Below, one piece after another: positions 14,650 to 25,900 of a DNA stretch of 64,000 nucleotides. The translations under genes were made by a program, and so were the position numbers. A model generated the notes under the pieces. That model did no database searches and was not told the DNA's origin. It saw nothing but the letters and a program-made list of their open reading frames with translations. Numbering within the stretch: position 1 is the stretch's first letter; each line of letters begins with the position of its first letter. Origin of the DNA: Erythroxylum novogranatense (taxonomy: Eukaryota; Streptophyta; Magnoliopsida; Malpighiales; Erythroxylaceae); assembly GCA_029891385.1 (NCBI GenBank), contig CM057227.1, positions 56,669,567 to 56,733,566 of the forward strand. The letters are read 5' to 3'.

Positions 14650-14699
14650 TTTCTTGGAACTCAAGGAGGAATTTGGAATTTAAAAACTGCAGTTAAGAG

Positions 14700-14716
14700 G
14701 CTTAATTATATGTATG
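14700..14716 (-). promoter_or_regulatory. AGPL: TATA-like element of the AGPase gene
   Basis: On the minus strand the text reads CATACATATAATTAAG, about 55-65 bp before the ATG at 14,649. That spacing allows a short 5' UTR. No transcript evidence is available here. Confidence 0.4.
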
Positions 14717-14786
14717 GAGCTTGTGGAGTTGGGAATTGGCGAGGAGAGTCCAGGTTACACGGACTGCATGCCAATGGAGGAGTGAT

Positions 14787-14799
14787 GCCACGTTATCCG
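14787..14799 (-). promoter_or_regulatory. AGPL: I-box next to G-box/ABRE-like core upstream of AGPase
   Basis: On the minus strand the text reads GGATAACGTGGC: an I-box core (GATAA) overlapping an ACGTGGC core, about 140 bp before the start codon. In plants this pairing is typical of light- and ABA-responsive promoters, which would suit a leaf starch gene. The role is inferred from the motif only. Confidence 0.4.
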
Positions 14800-14823
14800 A
14801 AATTAACGGCATCCACCAATTTT

Positions 14824-14840
14824 GTGTGTGTGTGTTTGTA
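14824..14840. repeat. Short (GT)n tract
   Basis: A short GT dinucleotide run (about six units) occurs about 180 bp upstream of the AGPase start. Confidence 0.7.
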
Positions 14841-16330
14841 TTAGGGGGCAAATATCGCAGTCAAGGAATATTCTTATCCTATTGGTCGCTGCCTTTCAAG
14901 AAAAATATGCTTTTAATTTCTAATTTAAGAAGTCAACCCCTCTTTTCGATTTTTTGCTTGCATTTGAACAATATTAGACTATTAGTTATCCTATGTTCTA
15001 TCCTTATCCTAAAACTTATGAAGAATAAAATAAAAAGTGAGAAACAAAATATGAGATTTTACAATAAACCATGTTTAGATTTCTCAATTGAATAATATTG
15101 ATATTTTAATTAAAATAATATTATTTTGAGAAATTCTAAATATTATGAATAATACATTAATATAATGCCTATCGTTTAAAGCAGGAAAATAACATATACT
15201 ATTTCATCATCTAAAAGAGATTGAAAAGAACAACAATATAAATCATTTTCAAATTTGAGTTACAAAAACTTATTAAAATTATCTAAGTAGAATATTAATA
15301 TCATTGTGTAGACAAGCTTGTCATAAGCTAGTTGACTGTAAACATAAAAATATAGTGTGCAATGAATAAAAATTAGACTAGATTCATCGTGGCCAATTTG
15401 TTGATTTGATTATATATAGAAGCTTGTAATAATTCAAAGGGTTAATTATAAGACATACTAAACTTTATGGAAATTTATAATTCTAACTTAAAGTTAAAAG
15501 TTACAATAAAATGTTCAAACTTTTATTTTTTTTAAAAATAGTTCAATGTTAGTCGTTTTGTTAGCAATATTGATGTGGCATACATGTCACCTATCTTTTG
15601 TATCATATGGATGACACAAAGATTTTATCTTCAACATCAATAAAATATAAATTTTAAATAAACATAAAAGTATAAAAAATTATTTATCCACACCTCCCTT
15701 GCAAGTTAGGATTCTTTTGCAAAGAAGATCAAGTTTTCTTTTGTCATCATTTCACTTCCTTTATTTCTTGTCAACTTATTTACTCTTTTACAAAGTTCTA
15801 TAACTACCAAAGATGGTGAATGGGTGCCTTTTGTAGGCTTTAAGTTTCGGAAAAGAAGTAGCCTACATGGAAAAGAAGTTATTACTAGTTGCAGCTGGAG
15901 TGAGAGTGCTTAAGAGCTTCTACAATGAATCACAGATACAACAAGATTGATATTAAGAAAGTTTTTTAGGCACTAGAAATCATTGACACGAGCAGCATAA
16001 TCTCATCCATATTTAGTGCAAGTTTTTATGGATGTAAACATTTAGGTAAAGGTTAGAATTTTGTTAGAAACAGTTGAATCTAGAATTAACCAATTACTTA
16101 AAGTAGTTCAAGAACATAAATGTAAGAGCATAAACCTAAATATTTTGTCTATTGTAAGGTTCATCTTCAAAGTGTAGAAAAATGTCAAGAATCTTAAACA
16201 TTGCCTTAGTTATTCTTGAGGCTGTGTTTGCCTCCCTTTTGACAAACTGTACTTCCATAGAATGGTACAAATCACTCACTCCCGTAGGTGATGTAGCACG
16301 AGAGATTCTTAAAGCACAATGTGATGGATT
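14841..16330. other. AT-rich intergenic DNA, no gene recognised
   Basis: No exon-like segment was found. The stretch at about 15,430-15,600, with a GATGTGGCATACATGTCACCT phrase near its end, resembles text at 7,160-7,360 and 25,560-25,790 and may be an old dispersed repeat. The 65-codon frame at 16,182-16,379 runs into the copia LTR and is not called. Confidence 0.35.
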
Positions 16331-16574
16331 TATTGAGAAAAATGGATTTCCTTATCCTATTTGTAGAAATAGAGAATGACAATCTATTTTTATGAATACA
16401 AAAGAAGACGTACAAACTCCTATTTATACACTCTAAATGTTTCTAAATAAAACAACAAATCAACATAATAAAATACATTATTAATGTATATGATATTAGG
16501 CAAAAAAAGGGATAATTATAGGGGATTAGTTGACTGAGAGATTTTGTAAAGATGTGCTAATATACATTAATATC
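16330..16574 (-). repeat. 3' LTR of the minus-strand copia relic
   Basis: On the minus strand, a polypurine tract (TTTGAGGGGGG, about 16,575-16,586) is followed by TATTAATGTATATTAGC, where TGTTAATG would be the usual LTR start. Inside lies GTGTATAAATAGGAG, a good TATA box. The outer end is set approximately; the 5' partner LTR is not in the window. Confidence 0.6.
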
Positions 16575-16878
16575 CCCCCTCAAACTTAAGGTGGTAGTGA
16601 CATGATGATAACTTGAATTTAGAGAGAAGATCTTAAGAAGGTCGATGTGGATGTGATTTGGTAAGCATATCAACAATTTATTCTTGAAAGGAGATTGAGA
16701 CAAGTTGTATGGTTCTGTGAAGCATATCATGACGCACAAGATGATAATTGATCTAAATTTGTTTAGTTCGTTCATAAAAGACATCATTATAAGCAATATA
16801 CATGGCACTATGATTGTCACAGAAGAGAGGAACTATTGAAGAGAACGTGAAATCAATGTCTTGAAGTAACCATCGTAA

Positions 16879-17458
16879 CTATAAAAGTTCAGAGGTAGTG
16901 TCAACTGGGGCTTGATATTCTGATTCAGTGCTTGAGCGATATACAATTGCCTGCTTCTTGCTATGCCAAGAAATGAGAGATGTGCTAAGAAGAAAAGTAC
17001 CTAGTGGTAGATTGACGACCAATTGGGTCCGTATTCCAATCGACGTTAGAGTATGCATGTAAATCCAATTAAGATGAATGACTAAAGTGGAGTCTATGAA
17101 ACAAAGTTCATTGAATATATCAGAGTATATGAAGAATAGTAGAGAAGTGAGTGGTACGCAGTGCAAACATGAATTTACTGACAATGTGAACTGCATGAGC
17201 GATTTCTAGGTGAGTAACGGTAAGATATATAGGACTACCAACTAGTTGTTGATAAAGTGTATTGTCACTCAGAGGAGTTCCATCAGTGGCAGAGATATGA
17301 TCATTAGAATCGAGTGGAGTGCTAGTAATTTTAGAATCAGTGAGACCAGTACGAGAGATAAGATCAGTAGCATACTTGGCTTGAGATAAGTAGTAATCTG
17401 AATCATCAGAAGATACCTCAAGGCCTAAAAAATAGCTTAGGGGACATAAAACTTTCAT
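16879..17458 (-). pseudogene. Copia RT C-terminal part and RNase H, broken
   Basis: Two overlapping frames. One (17,458-17,120) carries SYFLGLEVSSDDSDYYLSQ and YQQLVGSPIYLTVT, the connection between RT and RNase H. The other (17,196-16,879) carries ISWHSKKQAIVYRSSTESEY, the RNase H segment. A frameshift and internal damage separate them. The RNase H would remove RNA from the RNA:DNA hybrid during reverse transcription; this copy cannot. Confidence 0.8.
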
Positions 17459-17554
17459 TTCAATTTGTTGATGAAGATAGGAATTGAGAGTGGTGATCCC
17501 TTAAGTTTCCTCGCCAATTGTTATCATATCATTAACATATAAAAGGAGAATAGT

Positions 17555-17920
17555 TCACCCTTGATCTATTTTTCGGATAAACAAGGTATTATAAGAGTTA
17601 GGTGTGAAGCCAAGACGGTTGATAGCGGAGTTGAATTTAGCAAACCATGCTCGAGGAGCTTGCTTAAGGTCATACAAGGCTTTACGGAGATGACAAACTT
17701 TATTAGGTGGATGCTTACACCCAGGTGGAGGCTGCATGTATGCTTCTTCCTGAAGATCACCATTAAGAAACGAATTCTTGACATCCATCTGGAATAATTC
17801 CTAATGCTTACTTGCTGTTATGGTAATAAGACTACGGATTGAAGTTAGAAGAGCTACTGTGACGAAGATTTCCTCATAACCAACTCCATATTCTTGAGTA
17901 AACCCCTTTGCAACTAATTG
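17555..17920 (-). pseudogene. Copia reverse transcriptase fragment
   Basis: The frame at 17,788-17,555 has MDVKNSFLNGDLQEE, HLRKALYDLKQAPRAWF and FTPNSYNTLFIRK, a typical copia RT palm/fingers segment. The preceding part (to about 17,920) is present but interrupted. The conserved aspartate of MDVKNSF is kept. A single intact RT frame does not exist. Confidence 0.85.
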
Positions 17921-18699
17921 TTCTTTGTATCTTTCAACTGATCCATCAGCTCGAGTCTTGATTTTGTAGACCCATTTATAGCCAATAATAAACTTATCTG
18001 AAGGTAGTCAATTGCCTCTCAAGTGTTAGTCTTAGAGAGAGCTTGTAACTCTTCTGCTATTGCTTGTTTCCATAAAGGATTAGAGCTGGCCTCGCGATAG
18101 GTGCAAGGATCAATAAAGAAACAATAGTAGAATAAACATGGAAGTCTTTAAGACGAGTAGAGGGTTGACTTACTCTAGAGGATAGACAAAAGGGTTGTGG
18201 AGGCTTAATAGATTATGATGAAGAGGTATATGGTGATGAAGGATCTGCAGACGGAGAAGATACAATAGGATCAGTCTTCGGTTAGGTTAAGCTGTGAGAG
18301 CTATAAAACGAACCTACATAAGAAATATCAAGAAACAAACATATGGTAGGGTCAGAGAAAATTTTGTGTGTGGGTTCACTGACTCAAAATTTTGATATTG
18401 TGAAGAACATTTTATATTCCCAAAAGATGACATGTTGAGAGATTCAAATTCTTTGAGATAGTGTATCCCAACATTTATATTCTTTGTGTTCTATCCAATA
18501 CTGTAGAAAACAACATAAATGTGCTCTGGTTTCAAGTTTGGTGAGTTTATGAGGTTATAATAGAACAAAGCACACATAGTCAAAAACTTTAAGAGACAGA
18601 TAATCAGGAGCATAATTGAATAAGACTTCATAAGGAGAGTTATTACCTATGATAGGAGAGGGAATGTGATTGATTGTATACACAATAGTAAAGGTTGCT

Positions 18700-19250
18700 T
18701 CTTCCTAAAAAGTTTCAGGACAGGAAGATGATAACATAAGGCTCGAGTAGTATCAAGAATATGTCTATGTTTGCATTCGACTTGACCATTTTGTTGAGAT
18801 GTGTTTATACAAGATCCTTGAATGATGGTTCCTTATAGATTAAGAAAGTTGATAAATTTTGTATCTTTATATTCCATTGCGTTATTAGTCCAAGATACTT
18901 TAATCTTGCAAGAGAACTGAATGGATTATATTAGCAAAGTGAGAGTAAATGGAGAATAGTTTAGATCTATGGCTCATCAGATAAATCCATGTATAGCGAG
19001 AAAAGTCATTAATAAAAATCATATAATAATTTCATGCCACCCATAGTTTCATGAGGTGGAGGATGCCAAATATCAAAATGAATTAGATTAAAAGGTGTTA
19101 AAGAGATAGAATCATTGTTAGAAAATGGTAAAGCATGATGTTTAGAAAGTTGATAAGGAACATAATCAAAATTTTCAATCTTAACATAACCTAGAGTACT
19201 GCTAGAGATTAAATACCCTAATTTAGAGTTAGAAAGATGACCCAATCGAA
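18700..19250 (-). pseudogene. Copia GAG-pre-integrase and integrase remnants
   Basis: The frame at 19,245-19,009 begins MGHLSNSKLGYL, matching the degenerate HLS part of the zinc-binding pre-integrase region, and continues into NLIHFDIWHPPPHE, the start of the integrase core. Further down, at about 18,790-18,700, KHRHILDTTRALCYHLP lies in the position of the integrase C-terminal half of the core. Intervening frames are broken. Confidence 0.75.
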
Positions 19251-19354
19251 AGTTTCATATATGAGAAGTGATAGCACCAACTACAAGCTTTGAAGGAAGA
19301 TTTAGTGAAGTAAGCTCAAACAGCTATTCAACCTTACGCCCTTTCCCAAAGATC

Positions 19355-20118
19355 TTACCTATCTATGGATCTTGTATAATACAACCAAGACAAAAAAAAG
19401 GATAAGTTAATACCAAGTTCACATAATTGTCCAATAGAAATAAGGTTTAATGAGAGTTTAGGAACAAGAAAGGTTTCAGTTAAATGCAATGTAGAAGTGT
19501 GAACAGTGCCTAAATGTTGTACATGCATAGTAGAATTGTTGACAGTGTGAGCAATATGTGGAATAGATGGCTTTGTTAAAGATTCAAGGATAGACGAATC
19601 AAATGTCATATGATTATGACAGACATAATCAAGATACCAAGAGTTTGAAGTAATTGAAGTGATAGATAGGGCAGAGGAGGAGACTGTATTGGAATTTGGT
19701 TGAAGTTGTTGAAGAAGGGCATGGAGGTATTTTAAGGAGAATTTAAGAGAGGTGCTTTCTGCGAGCCCTTTAGTGATAACAGCAACAGTGGAAGCAAGTT
19801 GGGAGATTTAGAAGAATTAACTTGTCCAGAATTCTATTTGAGTTATTTTCTATATTTATAGATGTGATGCCTGAGCTTTTTACAGTAGTTGCAAGATCTT
19901 TTATAACACTTCTTACCTGAATTTTGAGAGGTCTAGCATGGAGTATGAGTTGCAATGATAACAACAGTAGATGAGACAGATTTTTCAAGGTTGAGCATTT
20001 TGAGACTACTTTCCTTTGAGATGAGCTCCTTAATGACAATGTCAAGGTTTGGAAGAGTTCCTCTATGAAGAAGAAAGTTGCGAATGAGTTCAAATCCACC
20101 CTTGAGAGTCATAAGCAA
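19355..20118 (-). pseudogene. Copia gag end and protease region remnants
   Basis: The frame at 19,609-19,355 has HMTFDSSILESL-type text followed by LHLTETFLVPKLSLNLISIG, the segment after the copia protease active site. The frame at 20,118-19,933 carries MLMTLKGGFELIRNFLLHR, typical of the gag UBN2 region. Frames are short and interrupted. Confidence 0.65.
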
Positions 20119-20479
20119 ATGCCATATATGTTGATAATCTCAAAGATTTGCATAGAGCGTAGCAACATTAGGACTAGGCCAAACAGGATCGCCAAGAGCT
20201 AGTTGATCTCAAAGTTCTTGTAATTCAGGCACTTAACTATGTATTATCTATCTAGGTTATTGTTGCATTCGATGGAGTCTCCTGTAGAGCTAAAATCAAT
20301 GGACATTATCTGAAACAGAAGAACAATTTTTTAGGAAATTCCATAGCTCTTGAGCTACGTTAAACTATCGAAAGTCAAGTTTGACAACTTTGGCACATGT
20401 ATTTCGAAACCATGTTAAGATTTAATAGTTCATGCCATCCCATGCCACTAATCGTTCGGTGAATACATCAATACCTTCA

Positions 20480-21914
20480 TCCTTCTTTTAAGTGGGTAAT
20501 TGAACCTAAGTTTTCTATATTATTTAGTGATATTTTTATAGTTTTTGTTATCCTTTTAGGCTCTTTTTTTTAGATATTGTGCTTAATTTAACTCAAGAGT
20601 GATTGCTTTGAATTAATGTAGTTTGAGAATAAAATTGTCATAATTAGTTAGTAATTGCACTCATTTGGATTCTAGGACAATTGATATTGCAAACTATTGC
20701 TTTTCACTTCAAGATACTCAAGAAGTAGAGCCAAGAATGAAGACTAAAAAATTACAGAACACAAGGTCAACAGCATCAACACTGGCCAATTTTTCCATAG
20801 CAAAGAAAATGTTTTTCTATGATGAAGCCAAGGAATATTATCAGAGACCTCTCAAGAAACATTTGTCACAGCAAAATCTTCGAATCAAAAACCTAGACTC
20901 GAACCATTTTTGGAAAACTCACTTACCCATCTGTGCAAAATGACCTGGATACCATTTTAGAAACCTTATTTTAGGATAAGTGACATATAGACTCTAGGAG
21001 ATAGCCTCCATCATCTATCTATCGGCCATCTCTCATCTTTCTCTCTTCTCTCTCTCATTTTCCTCCATTTTTCCACTGTCAAACCTCCACCATGGGTAGC
21101 TCAGGTTCATTCCCAGTTGTGAAGCTTCCGAGTACAATGCATGGTTAGGCGTTTCTTTTTCTCTTGAAGATGTAGGAATAGCTGGAGTTCAATGAGCTTA
21201 AAATGGGAGAAGTTTAATCCATGGTTCAACTATGAATTTATAAATTACAAGGTCTAGGATTTGTAATTTGTTGTTGAGCTACTTGATTATAGTTTTAATC
21301 AAATGTTGGATATTCATTATGCGTAGTTTGAATTGGTTTATGTAAAACTTTGAGCTTAAATATATGAAGTTTCATATATGTCTATTTTTAATCTTCTTGA
21401 TTCTCTCTTATCTTGCATGGTTATGTTTGATATTGAGTTCATTTTGGATTTCATTTGACCTATTGCATTGGCTAATCCTACTACACACAATAAGAGCACT
21501 TAACAGGATCTTAAGAAATGGAGTCCTATTGATTAAGATCTTGGACTTAAAGAGTGCTTTAAGGTTTACCATTTTGAATTTTAGTGATTTCTACTCCCAC
21601 TAAAATCAATTTTGAACTATGATAGCCAAAGCTCACTTTCAAGATGATTCTGTCACTGTTTTATCACTTGTTTTTCATCTTTCCATTTTCTATATCCAAA
21701 AAATCAAAAAATACATTTAACAATTCAATTTAGTTCAAGTAATGATTTCAAAGATCAAAACCTCCCTTTTTCCTAATACACTTGCATAGCATGGCATATA
21801 GGTTAACTTAGGTCCATTCATTTTAGGTTTTGATTAAGTGAATGACCTGGGGTTGCACCCTATAGTGAAATCCTTGGATTATTTTTGATTTAACCTCCAA
21901 GGGCTTTACAAACA
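20480..21914 (+). repeat. Athila-like 5' LTR (approximate ends)
   Basis: The right end is set by TTTACAAACA, 14 bp before a primer-binding site. The left end is a guess, placed where copia gag similarity stops. No partner LTR is in the window, since the element is cut off after protease. A 92-codon frame at 20,665-20,943 lies within it and has no recognisable domain. Confidence 0.5.
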
Positions 21915-21928
21915 AGGTTCGAATCAAA

Positions 21929-21946
21929 TGGTGTCATTGCCGGGGA
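21929..21946 (+). other. Athila-type primer-binding site
   Basis: TGGTGTCATTGCCGGGGA differs by two bases from the TGGCGCCGTTGCCGGGGA site usual in Athila/Tat elements, which is complementary to the 3' end of a plant tRNA (usually given as tRNA-Asp). Both differences are C-to-T or G-to-A changes. Confidence 0.8.
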
Positions 21947-21949
21947 ACC

Positions 21950-22449
21950 AAGAAATTGGTTCTTTAGGTTAACTTCTGTCATTTTGCTACTAAGTGAGGT
22001 TACGAGCCTTTTTAGATTGCATTCTAGATAGTTTAGCTTCAGAATTGTCAATACTATAGATTTTCATTTTGCATAACATCAAAATTTTTGGAAATACAAA
22101 CACAGATAGTGATTTTCTTCATTTTTCATGCTTAGCATTTTACATCTGCATAGTTTAGAGCCTAGGATTGCACTTTTTATGAAAATTCGCCATGGCCAAC
22201 TCCTTGCTTCGCCGTGGCTAACTTGTGAGAATTCCTTTATGGAAACTTTTACCGTGGAAAACTTCTAGCTTTGCCGTGGCTAACTTTCCTGCACAGTTTT
22301 GAATATTTCTTTATCTGTGTATACATACTTTCACACATACTTCAACACACCCATGCACTTGCGTCCATCACATCTCATCTTTTATTTGACTTTGGGAGCT
22401 TGCAAGTCAATTTTGTTCACTTTTATTCTCTCTTGATTTTTTCCCGAGT
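21950..22449 (+). other. Athila-like leader, with a repeated GCCGTGGCTAACT phrase
   Basis: This is the untranslated leader between primer-binding site and gag. At about 22,190-22,290 a motif (GCCGTGGCTAACT or close variants) recurs three to four times. Confidence 0.55.
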
Positions 22450-22777
22450 ATGCCCCGAAAAACTAAACTCTTACCCTTCAACCCTAAAATTGAGAGAAGT
22501 CTAAGAAAAATTAGAAAGGAGAAGAGAGTAGAAGGGACAAGCAAGGTAGTTTTTGAAGAGGAGAATATCTTAGTGGAGTCTAAACCTATCAAGTAGTGAG
22601 AGTGAATCATTAGACGGTGAGGTAATGGTTGAAAAACCAACTAATCTACAAAACCCTAACCTTAATGCTAACCAACCTAGGAATGGAGATAACGAAGGTA
22701 ATAGGGAGTAGGAGCGAGTTGGTGAGAATAATGGCAGCTATAGAAAGAGGACCATTAGGGAAGCTACTACCTCTAAT

Positions 22778-23434
22778 GTGAATTATGATCCTTTTATTGC
22801 TACTTGCCCTAATATTGATGTGAATTTTGAGGTTAAAGGATTGCTTATTAACTCTCTTCTTAAATTTCATTGTTTGACAGGAGAAGATACCTACGTTCAC
22901 TTGCAATCGCTGTCTATGATTTTCCAGAGTATGAAATCGATGTGCGCTTCTCTAGATCAAGTGCTATAAAAAGTCTTTCATTTGTCCTTAGAGGGTAAAG
23001 CAAGGGAGTGGTACATGAGCCTTGTTAGACACATAGTGAATGCCTACCACAGTTGGGGAAATTTGAGAAAGGCATTCTTGGAGAAGTGCTTTCCTGCCAC
23101 TAGAACTTCATCAATGAGAAAGGAGATTTACTCTACACGACAAGGCTATGATGAGTCCCTCTATGATTATTGGAACCATTTTTAGGATCTATTGTCAATA
23201 TGCCCTCACCATCAAATACCAGATGAGCAGTTGGTGCAGTACTTCTATGATGGGTTGAAGAGTCAAGACAAGGGTATGTTAGATGCAGCCTTAGGAGGTT
23301 CACTGATAGACCTCACCGTTGAAGAGGCTTGGGATTTGATTAAGAAAATGGCTCTGAATCATCAACAGTACAGTGGTAGGGACACTAGAGGAGTACATAA
23401 GTTAGGAGTTTCAATAGTTCACTCTAGAAAATGA
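22778..23434 (+). pseudogene. Athila-like gag (retrotransposon gag domain), interrupted
   Basis: Gag would form the virus-like particle. Diagnostic phrases are LEGKAREWYMSL, WGNLRKAFLEKCFPATRTSS, MRKEIYSTRQGYDESLYDYW and LVQYFYDGLKSQDKGMLDAA, in the order of the retrotransposon gag domain. In-frame stops occur near 22,967 and 23,183. Zinc-knuckle text near 23,540-23,600 (CKTCGS) is incomplete. Confidence 0.85.
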
Positions 23435-24119
23435 AGGGTTGACTCTTTGGAGAGTAAAATGACTACTCAACTATCCCTCATTACTGTAGAGTTGAAAAAT
23501 ATGATTGTGCATCGTCCACCAACCCTTATGGATCTTACTACACCTAGTTGCAAAACTTGTGGTTCTGTGACGTATATTTCTAGTGTCTATCCTAATCGTT
23601 ATGAAGAGGTATCTGTTGTCTATCAGGGTTGGTCAAATTAGAAATGGGACCCTTATTCTAATACATATATTGAGGGATGGAAAGCAAATCCTTGACTTGG
23701 TTAGAGAAATGAAGAAAGTAGACCTCCAAACAGATTTTAACGAGGTAAAAGGGTTAGTCTATCTACTAACCAATTCCAAAACCAGCAGTAAGCTTTAACC
23801 GTTCCTCAAAAGGAAGACATAAATCAACTCTAGCATAATATGATGGCATTAATGAAAGAGGAGAGCACTTCTAATGAAAACTAGTTCAATTCCATAGCTT
23901 CTCTAATTAAACAAGACTCTTCTAAGAATGATGCCAGATTCAATGCCCTAGAGAAAAGAATGGAGCAATGGGAGACAAAGATTGAAAACATCAACTCCTA
24001 TGTCACTCTGCTATATAATAACATAAGTGAGCAACAAGCTAGGAGAAGTGGCACTATTCCCTCAAACACTATTATAAACCCTGAGGGTTTGAATGCCATC
24101 ACTCTTTGAAGTGGGAATC

Positions 24120-24826
24120 TGTTGGACCAATAGTGGTTGACAAATTAAATTCTTTTATGTTTTGATAATAATAAAATATATATAATTAGTTAAGGAATTA
24201 TTTCAGGTAATTTGGATTGCAATAAAAAGGATTACTACCTTTTAAGATTGACAAATATACAAATCAAATCAAGTTAGTGATCTTCACCAACGTTCAAGGT
24301 GTAAAAGATGATCTTAGTGAAGATTATGGATAAAGATCTTCAAAGATATGTATCCCAACAATTAAAGATCAATATTTTCTGTAATATAACCGTTGAAGCT
24401 AACATAAGTCGACTAGTAAATCATAAGTCGACAAATATATCAAGATCTGTCAGGTTGAGAACAACACAAGTCGATTAAAAGACTATAAGTCGACTTATCG
24501 AAGGTTACAAGTTGACTTGCACTACATAAGTTGACTTATAGAAGAGTGAAGATAAAGTTTTACGAAAATCGTTGTTACAAGTTGACTTACACACCACGAC
24601 AAGTCGACTTACGAGTACAGCAAACTGATTCTGACGTAAGTGGGAGTTTAGGTAGAGGACGTAGGTCTTGGCACTGAACCTCTATAAAATAGTGTTTGCT
24701 CTTCTTCCTTACTCTTTATAATTAAATTTGTTTAAATTGTTTTTGTGTGAATTAACTTCTGATTTTATTGTATAATTTTACGAAAAACTCTAAAGATCTA
24801 TTCAACCCCCTTCTAGATCATTAATA
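24120..24826 (+). mobile_element. Solo LTR, 707 bp, GAATC target-site duplication
   Basis: It starts TGTTGGACC and ends TCATTAATA, with GAATC on both sides (24,115-24,119 and 24,827-24,831). Athila text resumes on the far side. The end region TTCAACCCCCTTCT resembles the SIRE-type LTR ends in this window, so it is probably from that broad copia group. The terminal A of the expected CA is preceded by T. Confidence 0.8.
24407..24622. repeat. Array of AAGTCGACTT-like palindromes in the solo LTR
   Basis: About eight copies of AAGTCGACTT or one-base variants (AAGTTGACTT, AAGTCGATTA) occur within about 215 bp. Most variants are C/T changes, as expected from decay of methylated cytosines. Such arrays in an LTR may be binding sites or structural repeats; the function is unknown. 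Confidence 0.8.
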
Positions 24827-24936
24827 GAATCAAATGATGTTCAGTGATCAGGATAAGGAATTAGTTAAGGAGGAGATTGAATGTGAAGAGTTGCCTCCCA
24901 CACCTGTAAGGGTAAAGAATTCAAGTAAGTTCAAAT

Positions 24937-25242
24937 GTGTCTACCTTATTTAAACCTCAAATCCCTGTGAAATGCCAAGACCCTAGATCCTTAAATATCC
25001 TTTGCCCTACAAGTAAAGTTACTATAGGGGGAGCTTTTTTAGATCTAGGGCCAGCTATTAATGTCATGCCTAAGTCCGTTTACACTTCATTAGGAGTCAA
25101 GACTCTTAAGTCTACCACTTTAGTACTCCAATTGGTTGATAGGTCTGTTAGGTATCCTGAAGGCATTATATGTCTATTAGGTACTCCAATTAAAATTTTG
25201 AGTATTTTATCACTTCTTTTAAAATTTGATCTAGAATTGTAA
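24937..25242 (+). pseudogene. Athila-like aspartic protease fragment
   Basis: The text FLDLGPAINVMPKSVYTSLG and TTLVLQLVDRSVRYPEGII matches the Athila protease region, where the catalytic phrase is normally of the DLGAS type. Here Gly-Pro-Ala replaces the usual Gly-Ala-Ser. The frame then runs into unrelated AT-rich text from about 25,185 and stops. Confidence 0.75.
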
Positions 25243-25249
25243 ATTTCAA

Positions 25250-25900
25250 TAAAATTTAAGAATTTTTAATTAACTCTAATTCAAATTAAGTCGGTTAAGA
25301 TGTAAACATGTTAATTTTAAGATGTAAACTATATTTAAAGTAAGAATGTTTTAAGTTCTTTAAAAATTTAGATTTTTTAATCTTCCTTGATGATGCACTT
25401 CATTTAAACTTTAACTCTTAGACCAAAATTTTAGAGAAACATTTTTTCTTTTCTCCATTTATTCTTAATGCTATGGTAATAAACTAAAATGTTTTATTTT
25501 GAAATGACTTTTAAGTATTTGAATCTTAACTCTCTTAATCAAATTCTTAAAAATAAGACAAACTTTATTTTTAAATTTTTATAGGTCAAAAGAGTAATTT
25601 ATAACTCAATGTTTATAGTCAAATTTATGTTGAACCATAACATTTCGGAACGTTTAAGTTAAACCCTAACATTTAAAAAACATTTAAATCAGACTCTAAC
25701 AAAGAAGTGACAGAATTTAGCATCCATTAATTAAATATTACTTGACATTCTTTTACAGATATGACTTTTACCTTAATTTTACAAATTAGTGGAATCCACT
25801 ATCGTAGACATGTCGATAGTGTCATTTTTAGTGGGTCTCACAGCTATATACTCTTCTCTCTCTTCTATGTTTATTTTTTTCAATCCTTACCAATTTGAAA
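25250..25900. other. AT-rich DNA, no gene recognised
   Basis: I see no exon. The part at 25,560-25,790 shares phrasing with 7,160-7,360 and 15,430-15,600 (possible dispersed repeat). Confidence 0.35.

Larger units (their letters stand above)
16575..20470 (-). mobile_element. Decayed Ty1/copia element (RE1-like pol)
   Basis: Copia domains lie in the normal order on the minus strand: gag near 20,100-20,400, zinc-knuckle and protease region 19,355-19,900, GAG-pre-integrase and integrase 18,700-19,250, RT 17,400-17,900, RNase H 16,880-17,200. Stops and frameshifts interrupt all of them. The 5' LTR is absent; similarity stops near 20,470 where the Athila-like LTR appears to begin. The RT phrase with MDVKNSFLNGDLQEE and the tripeptide-like PPG is typical of RE1-type plant copia elements. 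It is not autonomous. Confidence 0.85.
22450..25210 (+). mobile_element. Athila-like gypsy internal region: gag and protease only
   Basis: Gag begins at ATG 22,450 (MPRKTKLLPFNPKIERSLRK), like the ERTLR-type start of Athila gag. It continues through the frames at 22,778-22,969, 22,982-23,185 and 23,192-23,434. Protease follows at 24,937-25,180. The sequence stops resembling Athila near 25,200, so RT, RNase H, integrase and the 3' LTR are missing. A solo LTR is inserted between gag and protease at 24,120-24,826. Confidence 0.8.

Noticed and set aside
14650..14664. In-frame TTG at 14,664 as an AGPase start, five codons before the ATG
   Set aside because: Plant nuclear genes start at ATG; the ATG at 14,649 is the first in frame and gives a sensible transit peptide.
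24407..24622. Palindrome array considered as a CRISPR or an integrase attachment site
   Set aside because: Spacing is irregular, copies are 10 bp and the context is a solo LTR with a target-site duplication.
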